Part shown: in pieces, positions 10,820 through 34,067 of the stretch
How positions within the stretch are numbered: the stretch's first letter is position 1
Layout: each line of letters starts with the position of its first letter
Origin: Mesostigma viride
Lineage: Eukaryota > Streptophyta > Mesostigmatophyceae > Mesostigmatales > Mesostigmataceae
Assembly (NCBI GenBank): GCA_009746045.1
Contig: RPFO01000594.1
Span: 209,001 to 273,000 of the forward strand
Direction: 5' to 3'
DNA: 64,000 bases
Program-made: the position numbers and the translations under genes
Notes under the pieces: generated by a model
Told to the model about the DNA's origin: nothing
Databases searched by the model: none
Seen by the model: only the letters and a program-made list of their open reading frames with translations

Positions 10820-13700
10820 TCAGGCCGGTGGCAAGGTGGCCACGTTTTCACCACAGTGGCAGCTGCTGTAGCTTCTGCGCCAGGCAACCTGTCTCCGTAA
10901 GAGGTTGCGGCTGCTGTATCTCCTGAGCCTGGTAACAGCTCTCAGCACGGGTTTCCGCTTGCGGGATTCACTGACAAGGGGTGCCTGGCATTGGCGTTCG
11001 CAAGGCTTTCAGTGTGCTGTCCAGCATACAGCAGGCGCGGCCCTGGAGGAGAGCACGGGCCATGCGAGCACAACGCCAGACGAGCCGTCAGTCACCGACA
11101 CCGGTAAGCTTTACGCGCCTATACCGGTAGTTGCGTTACGTTGGCAGCAAACGGAACTGTGTGCTCTCTTGCGGAGCTCATCCGTCAACGCACAAAGGCT
11201 AGTCGAACGCCACACTGGCGGATGTTCAGTTGACGTGCCTCCGTCCATCAGGTCAGACCGAAACGACAGGGAGTTGCGGGCAACGGGACGAAGAGGGCAG
11301 AAAGACAAAATGCGTCCCCGAGCTTGGAGTGCCCGTGATTTTAGAGTATTGGTTTTCTAAAATTGGAATCTGGGTGCGCTACTCTTTGAATGCGCCGCTC
11401 CATGCCGGAACATATGGCAACATTGGATTTCATGCCACTATACTCAATGTGGGCAAAAACAGGGCCGCGGGGCCGGCGGGCTTAGTGATAAGTGATGAAG
11501 CTAACTAGAGTCATGGGCCAGCCAGGTCAGAACTTCGTCGCTACATTAGGCTTAATATGCGTCCATCCATACGTACCACTTCACTGTAGACAGAGGATCC
11601 GGACGATAACGCGCTTGTACTATTCTTGAAGGCGCGCACGTCGGATCAATATCATGAGGAGCTCGCAAGGGTAGCGCTCAAGAGAGGCGCAAGACGTTCG
11701 GCCAGAAACGTAGGCCGCGCCGCAATTCAGGGCAGCCAAAAGTCGCCATTTAGGTAATCTCTCGGCCAATTTACCCAGACAAGTAGGCGCCACTTCTCAA
11801 TGCTGACGTTAATACCATGCATATGGGTTCCTGCCAATCAGTATCCGCATGTGCATAATCCCGTACTGCAGCGCGCATTTCACGCGTCCTCGCAACGAGG
11901 GACGCCGGTTCCGTCGTTAGCACGTGGCCGGTATAGTTGAATTGGTCGTGCTCGCATTTGACACCAGATGAGGCTGTAGAATACACTGCCGCATCGCACC
12001 TAGCCTAACCACCATATATTAATACCCTTGCGCGCCCTAAGCCTCAACCATCACGTGCATTTGCCATTAATTAATAATGGACGAGCACGCTAGCAATTTC
12101 AGATCGCCAGACAAAAACAACATATTTTGGTGCACGCACCGCGGGGCGCGGGGTTCCATTTCGATTTGTCGTGTCAGGTTCTGTCACTACGTGTGCGTTT
12201 AAAATAGGATTATTGACTGCCTATTCATTGGTGGTTCTAGATTCCCCCGTGTCGAGCGCGCAACTGCATTACTGCAGTAGCTCCCGACTATCCTCCGGTG
12301 GATTCCGGCCAATATAGAATCTCTGCAGCTAATCTGCGGCGTGGGAATCACCACCACCAACAACCGGGGCCCCGTGTGGATTACTGTCTACAGTACAGGC
12401 GGTGGATACTACCGATACTAAATATATCCGGCCCTCGGCCACTATAGATTCTCTGCTGCCCATGGGCGGCGTGGGACACAACAACCACAACAACAACAAC
12501 AGGCGGTGGAATCCAAGATGATGCGGACCTGAAAAAGACCGGGGAATGGCCGGAGATCCGCCACAGGAAGGGTCAGCGTAGAATATGGTTAGATCCTGGT
12601 TAGATACTTCTCTACCGAGGTCGGAATGTAGACTGTCAGACTTATTGCACCGCCGAATTACACGTGTACCAGGCGTGTACAGCTACCAGCTAAACGCCCG
12701 GTGGACGAGCTTGGCATTGCAGTTCCGCAGTTGTGATTTGTGAAGACCAATGGGCCCCATCTACATGGAAAGACCAATTATTGGCCCACCACGTTTTTGT
12801 GGGCCTTCACCCCCCCCAAGTTAATTAGTTCTTCACCACACCACGCTTTCAGGGTACAGTTTGCGCGGGCGCGCGGCAATCGGCGTGGCAGGACCGGGCC
12901 TCTTCGTGGAGCCCGAGCTTTCACCCATAGACCTAAATTTCTGCGCGCGAACTGTAGTGTAGGATACCAGCCACCAGCGACAACAAGGTTGTTTCAATAT
13001 TGCTTGACTCGTGGCTTACAACTGGGCAGATGTTCTCCAAACGGAAATGGCCTATCTATCGCAGCTAATGGGGTTATTATGTCATTAGGCAACAGGACGG
13101 GCCCGTGCCGTCATCTGCCTTTGTTTTCATTATGACGTACATGAGGCGACATTGGTATATCGACCTGACCAAGAAGCTGGCCTGACCTTTTCTCTTATGA
13201 TAGACCCGGTCATGCTTGTTGAGACTGCCTGGGAGATATTCGAAGGGAAAGCGACATAGGGATGGACACATATGGTTGATAGTCCTCGCCAGGAAAGGCT
13301 GAAAGAAGCTGCCGCCCTGTACCTGTCCTTTTGCTTCGCCGGCTCATGGAAGCATGGAAAGAAAAGCAAGAAGAGTAGCGGTGCCCAGAAGACCAGCAAC
13401 ACGGCCCTCGTGAATGCTTTGGTACTGGCGAAAGACCATGTGACGTCTACATCGCCAGATCGGCTTACCATCGGGGTCCAAATATGAGATGGATGCATGG
13501 GCTATTGTGGCAGCCGCAATTTTCCATCCTTCCGAGCAACCGGCTGCATTAAATGCTGTGAATGAAACCTTTGTGGTTCCGAGCGGTGCCGGCCGAGTGG
13601 GGCTGAGGAGATAAGGTGGGACCATGGTGAGGGACCTACAGCGGGCTGAGCACCCCCGAGGGGCCAGTGGGGCCGAGCAGTGCTAACGGGGCAAGTGGGG
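10820..13700. other. Gene-poor intergenic stretch
   Basis: No supported gene between the subtilase 5' end and the LINE fragment. A diverged ~120-base tandem pair is visible at 12310-12510 (both with TATAGANTCTCTGC and GCGGCGTGGGA), the second copy ending in CAACAACAACAAC. Confidence 0.6.
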
Positions 13701-13749
13701 AAGGCCGTGAGGGCCAAATGGGGGGCCGAGGGCCCAGTGGGGTCAGCGG

Positions 13750-14190
13750 GGTCAATGGGGGCCAAGGTCCCAGAGGGGTCACCCGGCCTCGTGAAACTCC
13801 ACGTCTCGGCCCCGTACGTAAGAACAGGGAGGAGTGAGGACAGGTATTGTTTCTCTAGCTTGCCCAAGGGCTTGCGCCACAGGGCCCGGTACTGACGTAA
13901 AGCGTGCCAGGCGAGGGAGATACGGTGGTCCACATGGGCCTCGCAGCTGGGGAGTAAGCTACCCATGCAGCATGCAACTTGACGCGGGCCTGACACAGGA
14001 CTCGAGAGCCATCGAGTAGAAAGAGGTCGGGCGGTGGCTGAGCATGAGCCCAATCGCCAGAGCAAGGGGACTGAGGCGCCTCAGTCCTCTTGCTGACCTC
14101 GAGCCCCACCACACGGGCCTCGATTCCTAGGCAGTCAAGCCACGTCTGCACGTGCTCAGTGTCCTCGAAGAGGGTGGTGTCGTTTTACTT
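13750..14190 (-). pseudogene. Decayed LINE-type reverse transcriptase fragment
   Basis: Two frames, broken by a frameshift, read in order: DTEHVQTWLDCLGIEARVV with GLEVSKRTE (resembling the GLxxNxxKTE box late in the palm of LINE reverse transcriptases), then VDHRISLAWHALRQYRALW, then KLEKQYLSSLLPVLTYGAET with TW. The last part is the classic LINE connection sequence before the C-terminal region. There is no endonuclease and no intact frame. The family is a non-LTR retrotransposon; the clade is uncertain. Confidence 0.7.
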
Positions 14191-15229
14191 ACTTACTTAT
14201 TTACTAATATGAGTGACCTGATCGATCTCCTCGAGGCCATTGGATGAGACACTATATATGAGATTTCGTCATATCACATGCATGCACTGTAGCTGCAGAC
14301 TCAGATCATTGGGGCTGGGGGCATTACTCTATAGATCACGTATGAGAGCTGTATGTCAATAAATAATTGCAGCATGCAAAAGCGTTAGGTCGCAGACATG
14401 TCTCATGACCCGGCACCATAGGACTGTGCATATGGACAGCAAGGCCAAGTGGGCTTAGGTCATAGAGGGATCGACAACGACCCCCCTAGCCAGTGGGGAA
14501 GCGCCCGCGTGATTGCAAATTAACGCGGGAAGCATGCTAGACAAGACGGCCCGGCTAGCCAGGGTCGAGGGCACCATAGGCATATAGAAATGGCTTGTTT
14601 TTGTAGTAGTAGATAGATTAGACCGACAAACGTAGGATTGCGTGTACGTACCCATCCATCCTTCCATGATCGACTCCCCAACGGGAGCACGAGTTTAATT
14701 AATTAACTGACAGCATGACCTGATGCACGCTCCTAACAAAGAAAGTTGGTATACCCCGTGACTCTCCCAACAGAGGCGCGTGAATGAATGAATTAATGAC
14801 CTGATGCCGATGCGCCTGGCAGACATGTCGCGCTCCTTATAATGTGGCATGAGCACATTCCAATTAGGCGAATATAAACAAGAATAACCAACGCAGAGTT
14901 GTTTTCCCACAATCACCGGGAGAGAAAGGGGCCCATCCCGATCCCGACGCCGTCAATGATCGTTTACAGCTGAATGTCATGAACCATGGCCGCTTGTACA
15001 TGAGCCTGGTTTACAAACAATTGGTTTACAAACAAGGTCCCGATGCAGTGCTAGCATGAGCCCAACCGTCAAAAGCGCTAAACGTGGACACTCATCACAG
15101 TCTCCTTGGTTCCCACGCGCTTCACCCTCTGGGACCGAAGCAATAGATCTCTCCTCAAAGGCTCTACGAGACAAGGTGTGGAGGACAAGTATGCCATGCG
15201 GGGACAAAATGGCCTGGCGGCATGTGCGA

Positions 15230-15381
15230 GGGGCTCGGCCCAGCACAGGTGGGTTCATCGCCAAACGACTCGGCCCAGCACGGTAGGGGTTTGTGTCCTA
15301 ATGACCCAGCCCAACGCGGTGGGGGATCATCTCCAGACGTCTCAGCCCAGCGAGGGCTGACTCAAACGAGCCGGGGCTGAC

Positions 15382-15410
<29 letters not shown>
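15230..15410 (+). repeat. Degenerate ~40-base repeats overlapping the ERV1 stop codon
   Basis: Four to five diverged units of the type CTCAGCCCAGCACAGG followed by GGTTCATCTCCA. The last unit is the end of ERV1 exon 9, including its stop codon; the others lie downstream. Confidence 0.75.
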
Positions 15411-27184
<11,774 letters not shown>

Positions 27185-27413
27185 CAGGCCCTCCCCCTGG
27201 ACCACGCAGGAGGCATCGCAGGATGCGATGATGAGGCATCCGTCAAATGGTGAAGCGAGACGGGGCCAGGCCACACACACAATGGGAAAGATGTAAAGGA
27301 AGCGGTGGAAAGGGGCCCACGGGGAAAGCCAGGGAGGAAGAAAGGGAGGAGAGGGAGACAGAAGGGGAAGGAGGGATGAAGAGAGGGATGAAGAAAGGGA
27401 GGACAAGGGGAAG

Positions 27414-27612
27414 GGAGGGAGGGAGGGAGGGAGGGAGGGAGGGAGGGAGGGAGGGAGGGAGGGAGGGAGGGGGGAGGGAGGGAGGGAGGGAGGGAGAGGA
27501 GGGAGGGAGGGAGGGAGGGAGGGAGGGAGGGAGGGAGGGAGGGAGGGAGGGAGGAGGGAGGGAGGGAGGGAGGGAGGGAGGGAGGGAGGGAGGGAGGGAC
27601 GGAGGGAGGGAG
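27414..27612 (+). repeat. (GGGA)n tetranucleotide array
   Basis: GGGA units with rare slips lie 230 bases upstream of the ERV1 start codon, in the ERV1/USP divergent region. Confidence 0.95.
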
Positions 27613-27745
27613 AAGGAGAAAGAGGAGAGGGAAGGAAAAAACAGGAAGGCGGGAAGGAAGCGGAGACGGGTGGGACGAACACGGTGTCAGCAGCAGCGGC
27701 AGGAGCAGGAGGGCATGTGGCAGCTGGCTTGTGGGTGCACGGTGA

Positions 27746-28148
27746 GTAGACGTTTGTGGGTGTTGGATGAGGAGAGGCGTGTGGGTGTTGGATGAGGAGA
27801 GGCGTGTGGGTGTTGGATGAGGAGAGGCGTGAGGGTGTTGGATGAGGAGAGGCGTGTGGGTGTTGGATGAGGAGAGGCGTGTGGGTGTTGGATGAGGAGA
27901 GGCGTGTGGGTGTTGGATGAGGAGAGGCGTGTGGGTGTTGGATGAGGAGAGGCGTGTGGGTGTTGGATGAGGAGAGGCGTGTGGGTGTTGGATGAGGAGA
28001 GGCTGGTGGATGTTCGATGAAGAGAGGCGTGTGGGTGTTCGATGAGGAGAGGCGTGTGGGTGTTGGATGAGGAGAGGCGTGTGGGTGTTGGATGAGGAGA
28101 GGCGTGTGGGTGTTGGATGAGGAGAGGCGTGTGGGTGTTGGATGAGGG
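27746..28148 (+). repeat. 25-base minisatellite, ~16 copies
   Basis: Unit GTGGGTGTTGGATGAGGAGA followed by GGCGT, highly homogeneous. Confidence 0.95.
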
Positions 28149-28240
28149 AGGAAGGTCTGGGGTCTCAAGGCTCTACTTTGGTCCAGGTTGTTCAGGACTC
28201 GCTCTCGCCAAGTCTGCCTCTCCCTCCCTCCCTTCCTCCC

Positions 28241-28241
28241 T

Positions 28242-28336
<95 letters not shown>

Positions 28337-28345
28337 TCTCTCCCT
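28241..28345 (+). repeat. (CT)n dinucleotide array
   Basis: About 50 CT units flanked by CCCT-rich sequence in the intergenic region upstream of ERV1. Confidence 0.95.
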
Positions 28346-30795
28346 CCCTTCCCGCCCCCCCCCCCCCTCCACGCATTTCTCAACCCCCCCGAACTCGTAT
28401 ACAAGGCATTTGTGCATTTGAACGGCACGAATTGCCCGCTGATGCGTCACAAGCGCATTTGTTGCATGGACGCACGTGTCACATGAGTGCAGGCACGCAC
28501 GGGTCGAACTGTGTGGCAACAAAGAAAGCGGATGCATAACGTGGCTACTTAGAGACGCAGGCAGAAAGGCGGGCGAGTTAAGGGACGCTATAAGTGGGCG
28601 CCACCCCCCAGGTCAGAAAAACACCACAGGCCGGGGCTCATGCTGAAGAAGTAGCAGCTATGCCACATTAGCATTAGCACAACCTAGAACTGGGCAAAGA
28701 AAGTGGTGGTTGTCGCGAGGCCTAGATGGGATCCTATAACTACTATGTTTCTCACGTGGACACTGTACTACGACGACATCCCCGCTCATGGCAAAACAGG
28801 TTCCCGGAATGACACACTAGGAGCCTCACAACCTTTCAATCATCCCGTCTTGCGCGCCATTACAAAGGAAACGCTACCCTAATAAATACATATCGGAGAC
28901 CCCAGGAGAGATGGGGATGCGGCACAAAGGACCAGGGGGGGTCCATTGCTAGGTGTCTAGCCCAGAGGCCACCATGAGTTGAGTATGGAGACGAGCCACG
29001 TGGCAAAGCTTCTCACATAAAGCAACGCTCGAACGCAATGCTTACAGAGTTTGCAACAGTGTAGACAGGCGATGGCGACCAACGCAGCGAGCCGCCGTGA
29101 CCCATTTCCGCACCACGCGCTTCCCTGTCGAATCGCTGCATGACCAGCGAAGCTGCGGCGTTTGTAACACCCGCCAGCCCGCCTTGATGCCCAGGCTGTC
29201 GCCGCATCCACGCCAAGCCGCAGCCACATCACAAGTCGCAAGTATGATGGAGGGCACGTCAGGGTCAGCAATGCTACACGATGAAACTCCGTGCGGTGAG
29301 GAGGCCGCAATCGGCATCGAAGGGTGCCAAGATGGCATGGTATCGTAATGATATCATTCTAGAAAGAGGGCATTCATCAATGCGAAAACTCCCTGTGCCA
29401 CCGCGCCGTCCTGATCCCTATGACCGAGCAAGGAAAACGCTCTAACCGCAACTTCGTAATCCTCACGCAGAAAATAACAGGCGTATTCGTCGTTGATGCT
29501 ATTACACAGCCTGCACAAATTGAAATGAATCATTTAACCTGTTACATATATACCTGCGGCATGCCAGCCATCTGTCTTTGAGGATGTCGACCAAACTATC
29601 GCTGCAGGTGTAGCCAGCAAAATCGCCGCGGATTGCCGTACGTAATGACCGCGTAATAACAAAAAAGACCAGCCTATTTGAAACGTCTTGGTGTAAATGC
29701 AAGGGCTTCCGGTTCCTCTGCACTAGCACGTATCCACGATTTTTCTTTACGTCTGTCTTCTCCCCTATGTCAGCCTTTTTCCGGCGGAGCAACAATTTAT
29801 TTCATGCTATCACCTTGCGCCTACCGATTTGGGTATTTATTTTGTCGCGTTATGGGCATATGGCGAGCCCCTCTGTTCGGACCTGACATGCCCGAATGGG
29901 CGTTCAAGCAGGTTCAAGCGTTCAAATGTGCCAAGACGTCGCAGCGAAGGACCGTGAGCGGATCTCGTACGGCGCTGCGCTCCAAACCACTACAGACACC
30001 CGACTTTAAGATTCCTAATGTTTGGTAAAGAGGGCCGTTTTAACATTTGAACCCCTTTGAAGTTCTAAGGTAGAGAGTGCATAGAGAGCTACTGCCTACT
30101 GAGCTAGAATGCAGTACATAGCATTTTAGTGATTTCACACAGAAGGGGTAGGAAACTGTTAACTGGCAAACTGCGAACTGAAGGGAAAATGGGCAGCTTC
30201 GGTTTACCCTTAGTCGGATCGCCCTTATCTTGAATCCGGAGATGAACATGCGAACTTGTACGGCGATATACAATTATCGGTTGTAGGAATTGTTGGATGG
30301 GAAGGACAGCGTCAACTCGTTTGACCAGTTGAGGTATGAACAACTGACAGTGAAAGCACCGTACATGAGCAGCAGAGATACTTTCCCTGAAGAGTGCTGA
30401 CTGCTGAGCTCTGCTGAGTCATGCCCATGTGCGGCGTGGGCAACAACAACAACAACAACAACAACAACTGCTGAGTGCTGAGTCAACATGAGCCCGGACT
30501 CCGGAGACGGGAGATTGGAACGCCAGTAGGTGCTAGCATTAGTTCTCTGTGGCAGGTCGATTGATGACGTCGGAAAAATCTTCGAGGTTTCCAATCCAGT
30601 CAGCGTTGAGCGTGCTGCCATGGCACGTAATGGCCCGCTACAGGCACCTGGGCGCGCGTGCATCTGTAATGACAAGGCGACCATTATCTTGTTTTCGAAT
30701 CAGCGACTGCGTATTGCGAACAGAAGCCGGAGCTACCGACTACCAAGTCTTTTTACGAACACCTTGGAGCCAGAAAGTCAGGAATTGGCTTAAAC
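28346..30795. other. Divergent intergenic region between ERV1 and USP
   Basis: No gene is supported. A GCGGCGTGGG followed by (CAA)n at 30430-30470 resembles the tail at 12460-12510. Promoters of both flanking genes should lie here, but no core element can be assigned with confidence. Confidence 0.5.
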
Positions 30796-33700
30796 ATGGC
30801 AACCCAGAGAACTGTTGTTGTCGCTGTCGATCATTCGGCGCAGGTACCACACCGCTCCTTCGTCCTCTCATCGTAGCCCCACAGCCTTTCTCGGCGAAGC
30901 AGTGCAGATGCCATCCTTCCGTCTCCGTGTTCAATTACTGCAATTATGATCGGAAAAGAAACATGTCTTGCGCGTCAGTGTACATCAGCAACTCATTCCG
31001 CTGCTGACTGCAATGCATTTCGGACAAACGTGTGCAATGGCCGATGGATACACGTGGCAATGCTGCCAAGAAACTTTATTACCGTTTCCCCTTTGCTATC
31101 CTTGGTCAAATTATACTGTCTTTTCTTGGAAGAATGTATTCAGCTTTCTCAACCGCAATTAGAAGCTACTCGTACTAAGCGTTCACGAATCGCTGTTGCA
31201 CTGCGTGAATCCGCGCTGTTGGGAGCAGGGACAGCACGCCTTTAACTGGGCGCTTGAGAATTTCCTGAAGAAAACGGACAAGTTGCTCCTCGTGCATGTA
31301 GAGCCGCCCTCGCAGGTGGACAACGTCTACTGGGACAACGGTGCGTGCCCCTGCCATATAACCGTTTTATGCCGCTGCCTACGTTGATGTTAGCGAACCC
31401 CTGCCCAATCCATGCCTTTCCTGTGCAGTTGCCCCGCGACTTGCATGCCCAGCGGCTGTTGGTTGTATGCAAGGATAACGAGCCCACACTGGGGGCCTGC
31501 AAGAATAACTAGCCCATTCTTTGGGGGGCGATGTAAAGGAGGGGCCATGTGGGCTTCACCTTCCAGCCCACCTCTTAGCCCATCGATTAGCCCATATTTC
31601 AGCCCATCATTTAGCTCATCAACTAGCCCATTGACTAGCCCATCCACTAGCCCAACTTTTCTCCCATGTTTCTGCCCCAGCTCTGGCTTGGTGCATCTCC
31701 TCATCAATTTTTGGCCGACATGTGCACCGGGCACGCCACGGCTGACGCCTTGCGACCATCAGCATGGCTCCCAAGGAAACAGTTTCGACTGCCACCGTTA
31801 GCTCTCGTTAAACCAAGTCCGGTGGCGGGGTAACGCCTTGCAACCGTCGCCATGACCCCCCAAGGAATACCTGCAACTGTCACCGTGGCATCACCACCCT
31901 GGCATGGCCGGTGTTATTACCACGGCATTGCCACCACAGCACAGCCAGTGTTTGGTATTTTCCCCTCGAGTAAGGTCCTTGGATCGTCGCGGTAGTGGTG
32001 GTGTTACCGTGACCCAATGTCCATAGCACCACCAAAACAATGCCAATGCCTGTCCGCAAGGTAAACCTGCGACCATCACCAACGGCGCCACGATTGGCAT
32101 ACCAGTGCCACCATTTGCATACCGGTGCACCCAGGGAGAGTGAGGCTGTATGTGGCGACGAGACGGCATGTGACAGTTGGTAGTGGGCGGTCGATGGCCG
32201 ACCAAGGGAGAGCAAGGCTGTACCGACAAGTCGAGAGCGGGGTGGTATGGGTCGACAAGGTGACGGGCGGCGGATGATGGCGACTTCTGGCGACAGTTGG
32301 TAGTGGGTAGTTGGCAGTTGGTATTTGGTACTCGGTAGCAGTCGGCCGCCGACAGTCGAGAAAGGACAGTCGGTGGAGGAAAGCTGTCCAACATGGTCGC
32401 AAGCCACCCCCCTCCACGAGCGAGACATGAACACCATGAAACGGGCTGCTCGCCGCCGTCGCATGGGTGGGCCCCGTTGCGGTCAACGGAGCATTCGTGC
32501 GGCCGTGGATTTATGAGTCGAAAGATATTTCGACGACGGCACGTGTCGATGGATCTCTTCTTCTTCCTGCCTAGCCTTGGCTAATGACGACCTGGTTGTG
32601 TTGTGTTATGCTGCCCCCTTGCAATTTGCCTATGCATCTGTGCTTGGTTTTGTTGTGTTATGCTGCCCCCTTGCAATTTGCCTATGCATCTGTGCTTGTT
32701 TTCCTTTCTTGTGCATCTGTGTTGTTGAGGCGACCCACGTATGCCCCCCCCCACACCCCACCCCCGGCCCCCGCGTCCCCCCTGGCTGCTCAGTGATCCT
32801 CGCGCCCACCCACAAAAATCTCTCCTTCTCCGCTTGTTCACCCGACTGGACACGTCACCCACTCATGCATGTCACCCATTCGACCGCCCAAGTCACCCGC
32901 ATGCGCGAATGTTACCTCAAAACTTGCATGGGTGGTCAAAAGAGCACTTGCAAGTAATCTGTTTTCCACCCAAGTCGTCTGTTTGCCCACAAGTTTACTA
33001 TCAATCATCATCCACAAGTTTACTATCAATCATCATCCACAACTTTACGATCCTTCATCATCCACAACTTTACTATCAATCATCATCCACAAGTTTACTA
33101 TCAATCATCATCCACAACTTTACGATCCTTCATCATCCACAACTTTACTATCAATCATCATCCACAACTTGAGGATCCTTCATAATCCTTTGATACCAAT
33201 CATTGTCTAGTCAAACCATCCCTCTATTTCAGTTGCTCAAACTGCCGTGCATTCAAACACTCAAATCACCACCCAATCAAACCACCCATGTACCTAAAAC
33301 CCAAAACTACTCTCGATCCGAATCATCACATCTATTCATCCTATGACATGTCATCACATCTATTCATCCACCCACATGTCGAAGCTACCTTTGTCCCAAA
33401 CCACCCGTCCACATAGGGCCACTTCACACATCGCCCATCACCCATCACCCGACTTAGCTATTATTACCAATTACCCTTATTTCATCACCCATCACCCATC
33501 ACCCGAATTAGCTATTATTACCAATTACCCTTATTTCATCACCCATCACCCATCACCCGAATTAGCTATTATTACCAATTACCCTTATTTCATCACCCAT
33601 CACCCATCACCCATCACCCCCCCCACACCACCACCAAACATACGTATGAGTGTGGGTCTCGCGGCATCGATGCTGCCTGCAATGCCTTGCACTTTGGCCG

Positions 33701-34014
33701 CCAGTGCTCGGAGCGGGTAAGCCGTCTGGACTTGAAACACAGATGCTGGGTTTAAACTTCATGCACCAGCTCAACGCGGTGGCTGGCTGGTCGGTCACGC
33801 ATCCGGCCCTGTGTCAAAAATGCTAGAATGTTTGCTGCAAAGTGCGAGCAACTAGCTGTTCCTTTTTGGTACATACGGGTCTGTCTACGTGTATGCTGGG
33901 CAATGGTGAACATGTAGTGTGGAAGGCTCTGTTCGCGTCTCTATCATAGAATATTTTCTATCTTTATCTAGATTGTCCACTATATTAGTATGAACATTAT
34001 TATTGTTGTTGTTG

Positions 34015-34067
<53 letters not shown>

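Noticed and set aside
27746-28148. CRISPR-like regular repeats
   Set aside because: Units are contiguous with no unique spacers. The same holds for all other tandem arrays here, and the genome is eukaryotic.
27185-28537. Long open frame upstream of ERV1 exon 1 (poly Pro-Ser-Leu and Arg-Glu runs)
   Set aside because: It is produced by the GGGA, CT and 25-base arrays; no conserved protein sequence appears before MKAWAETPLAK.
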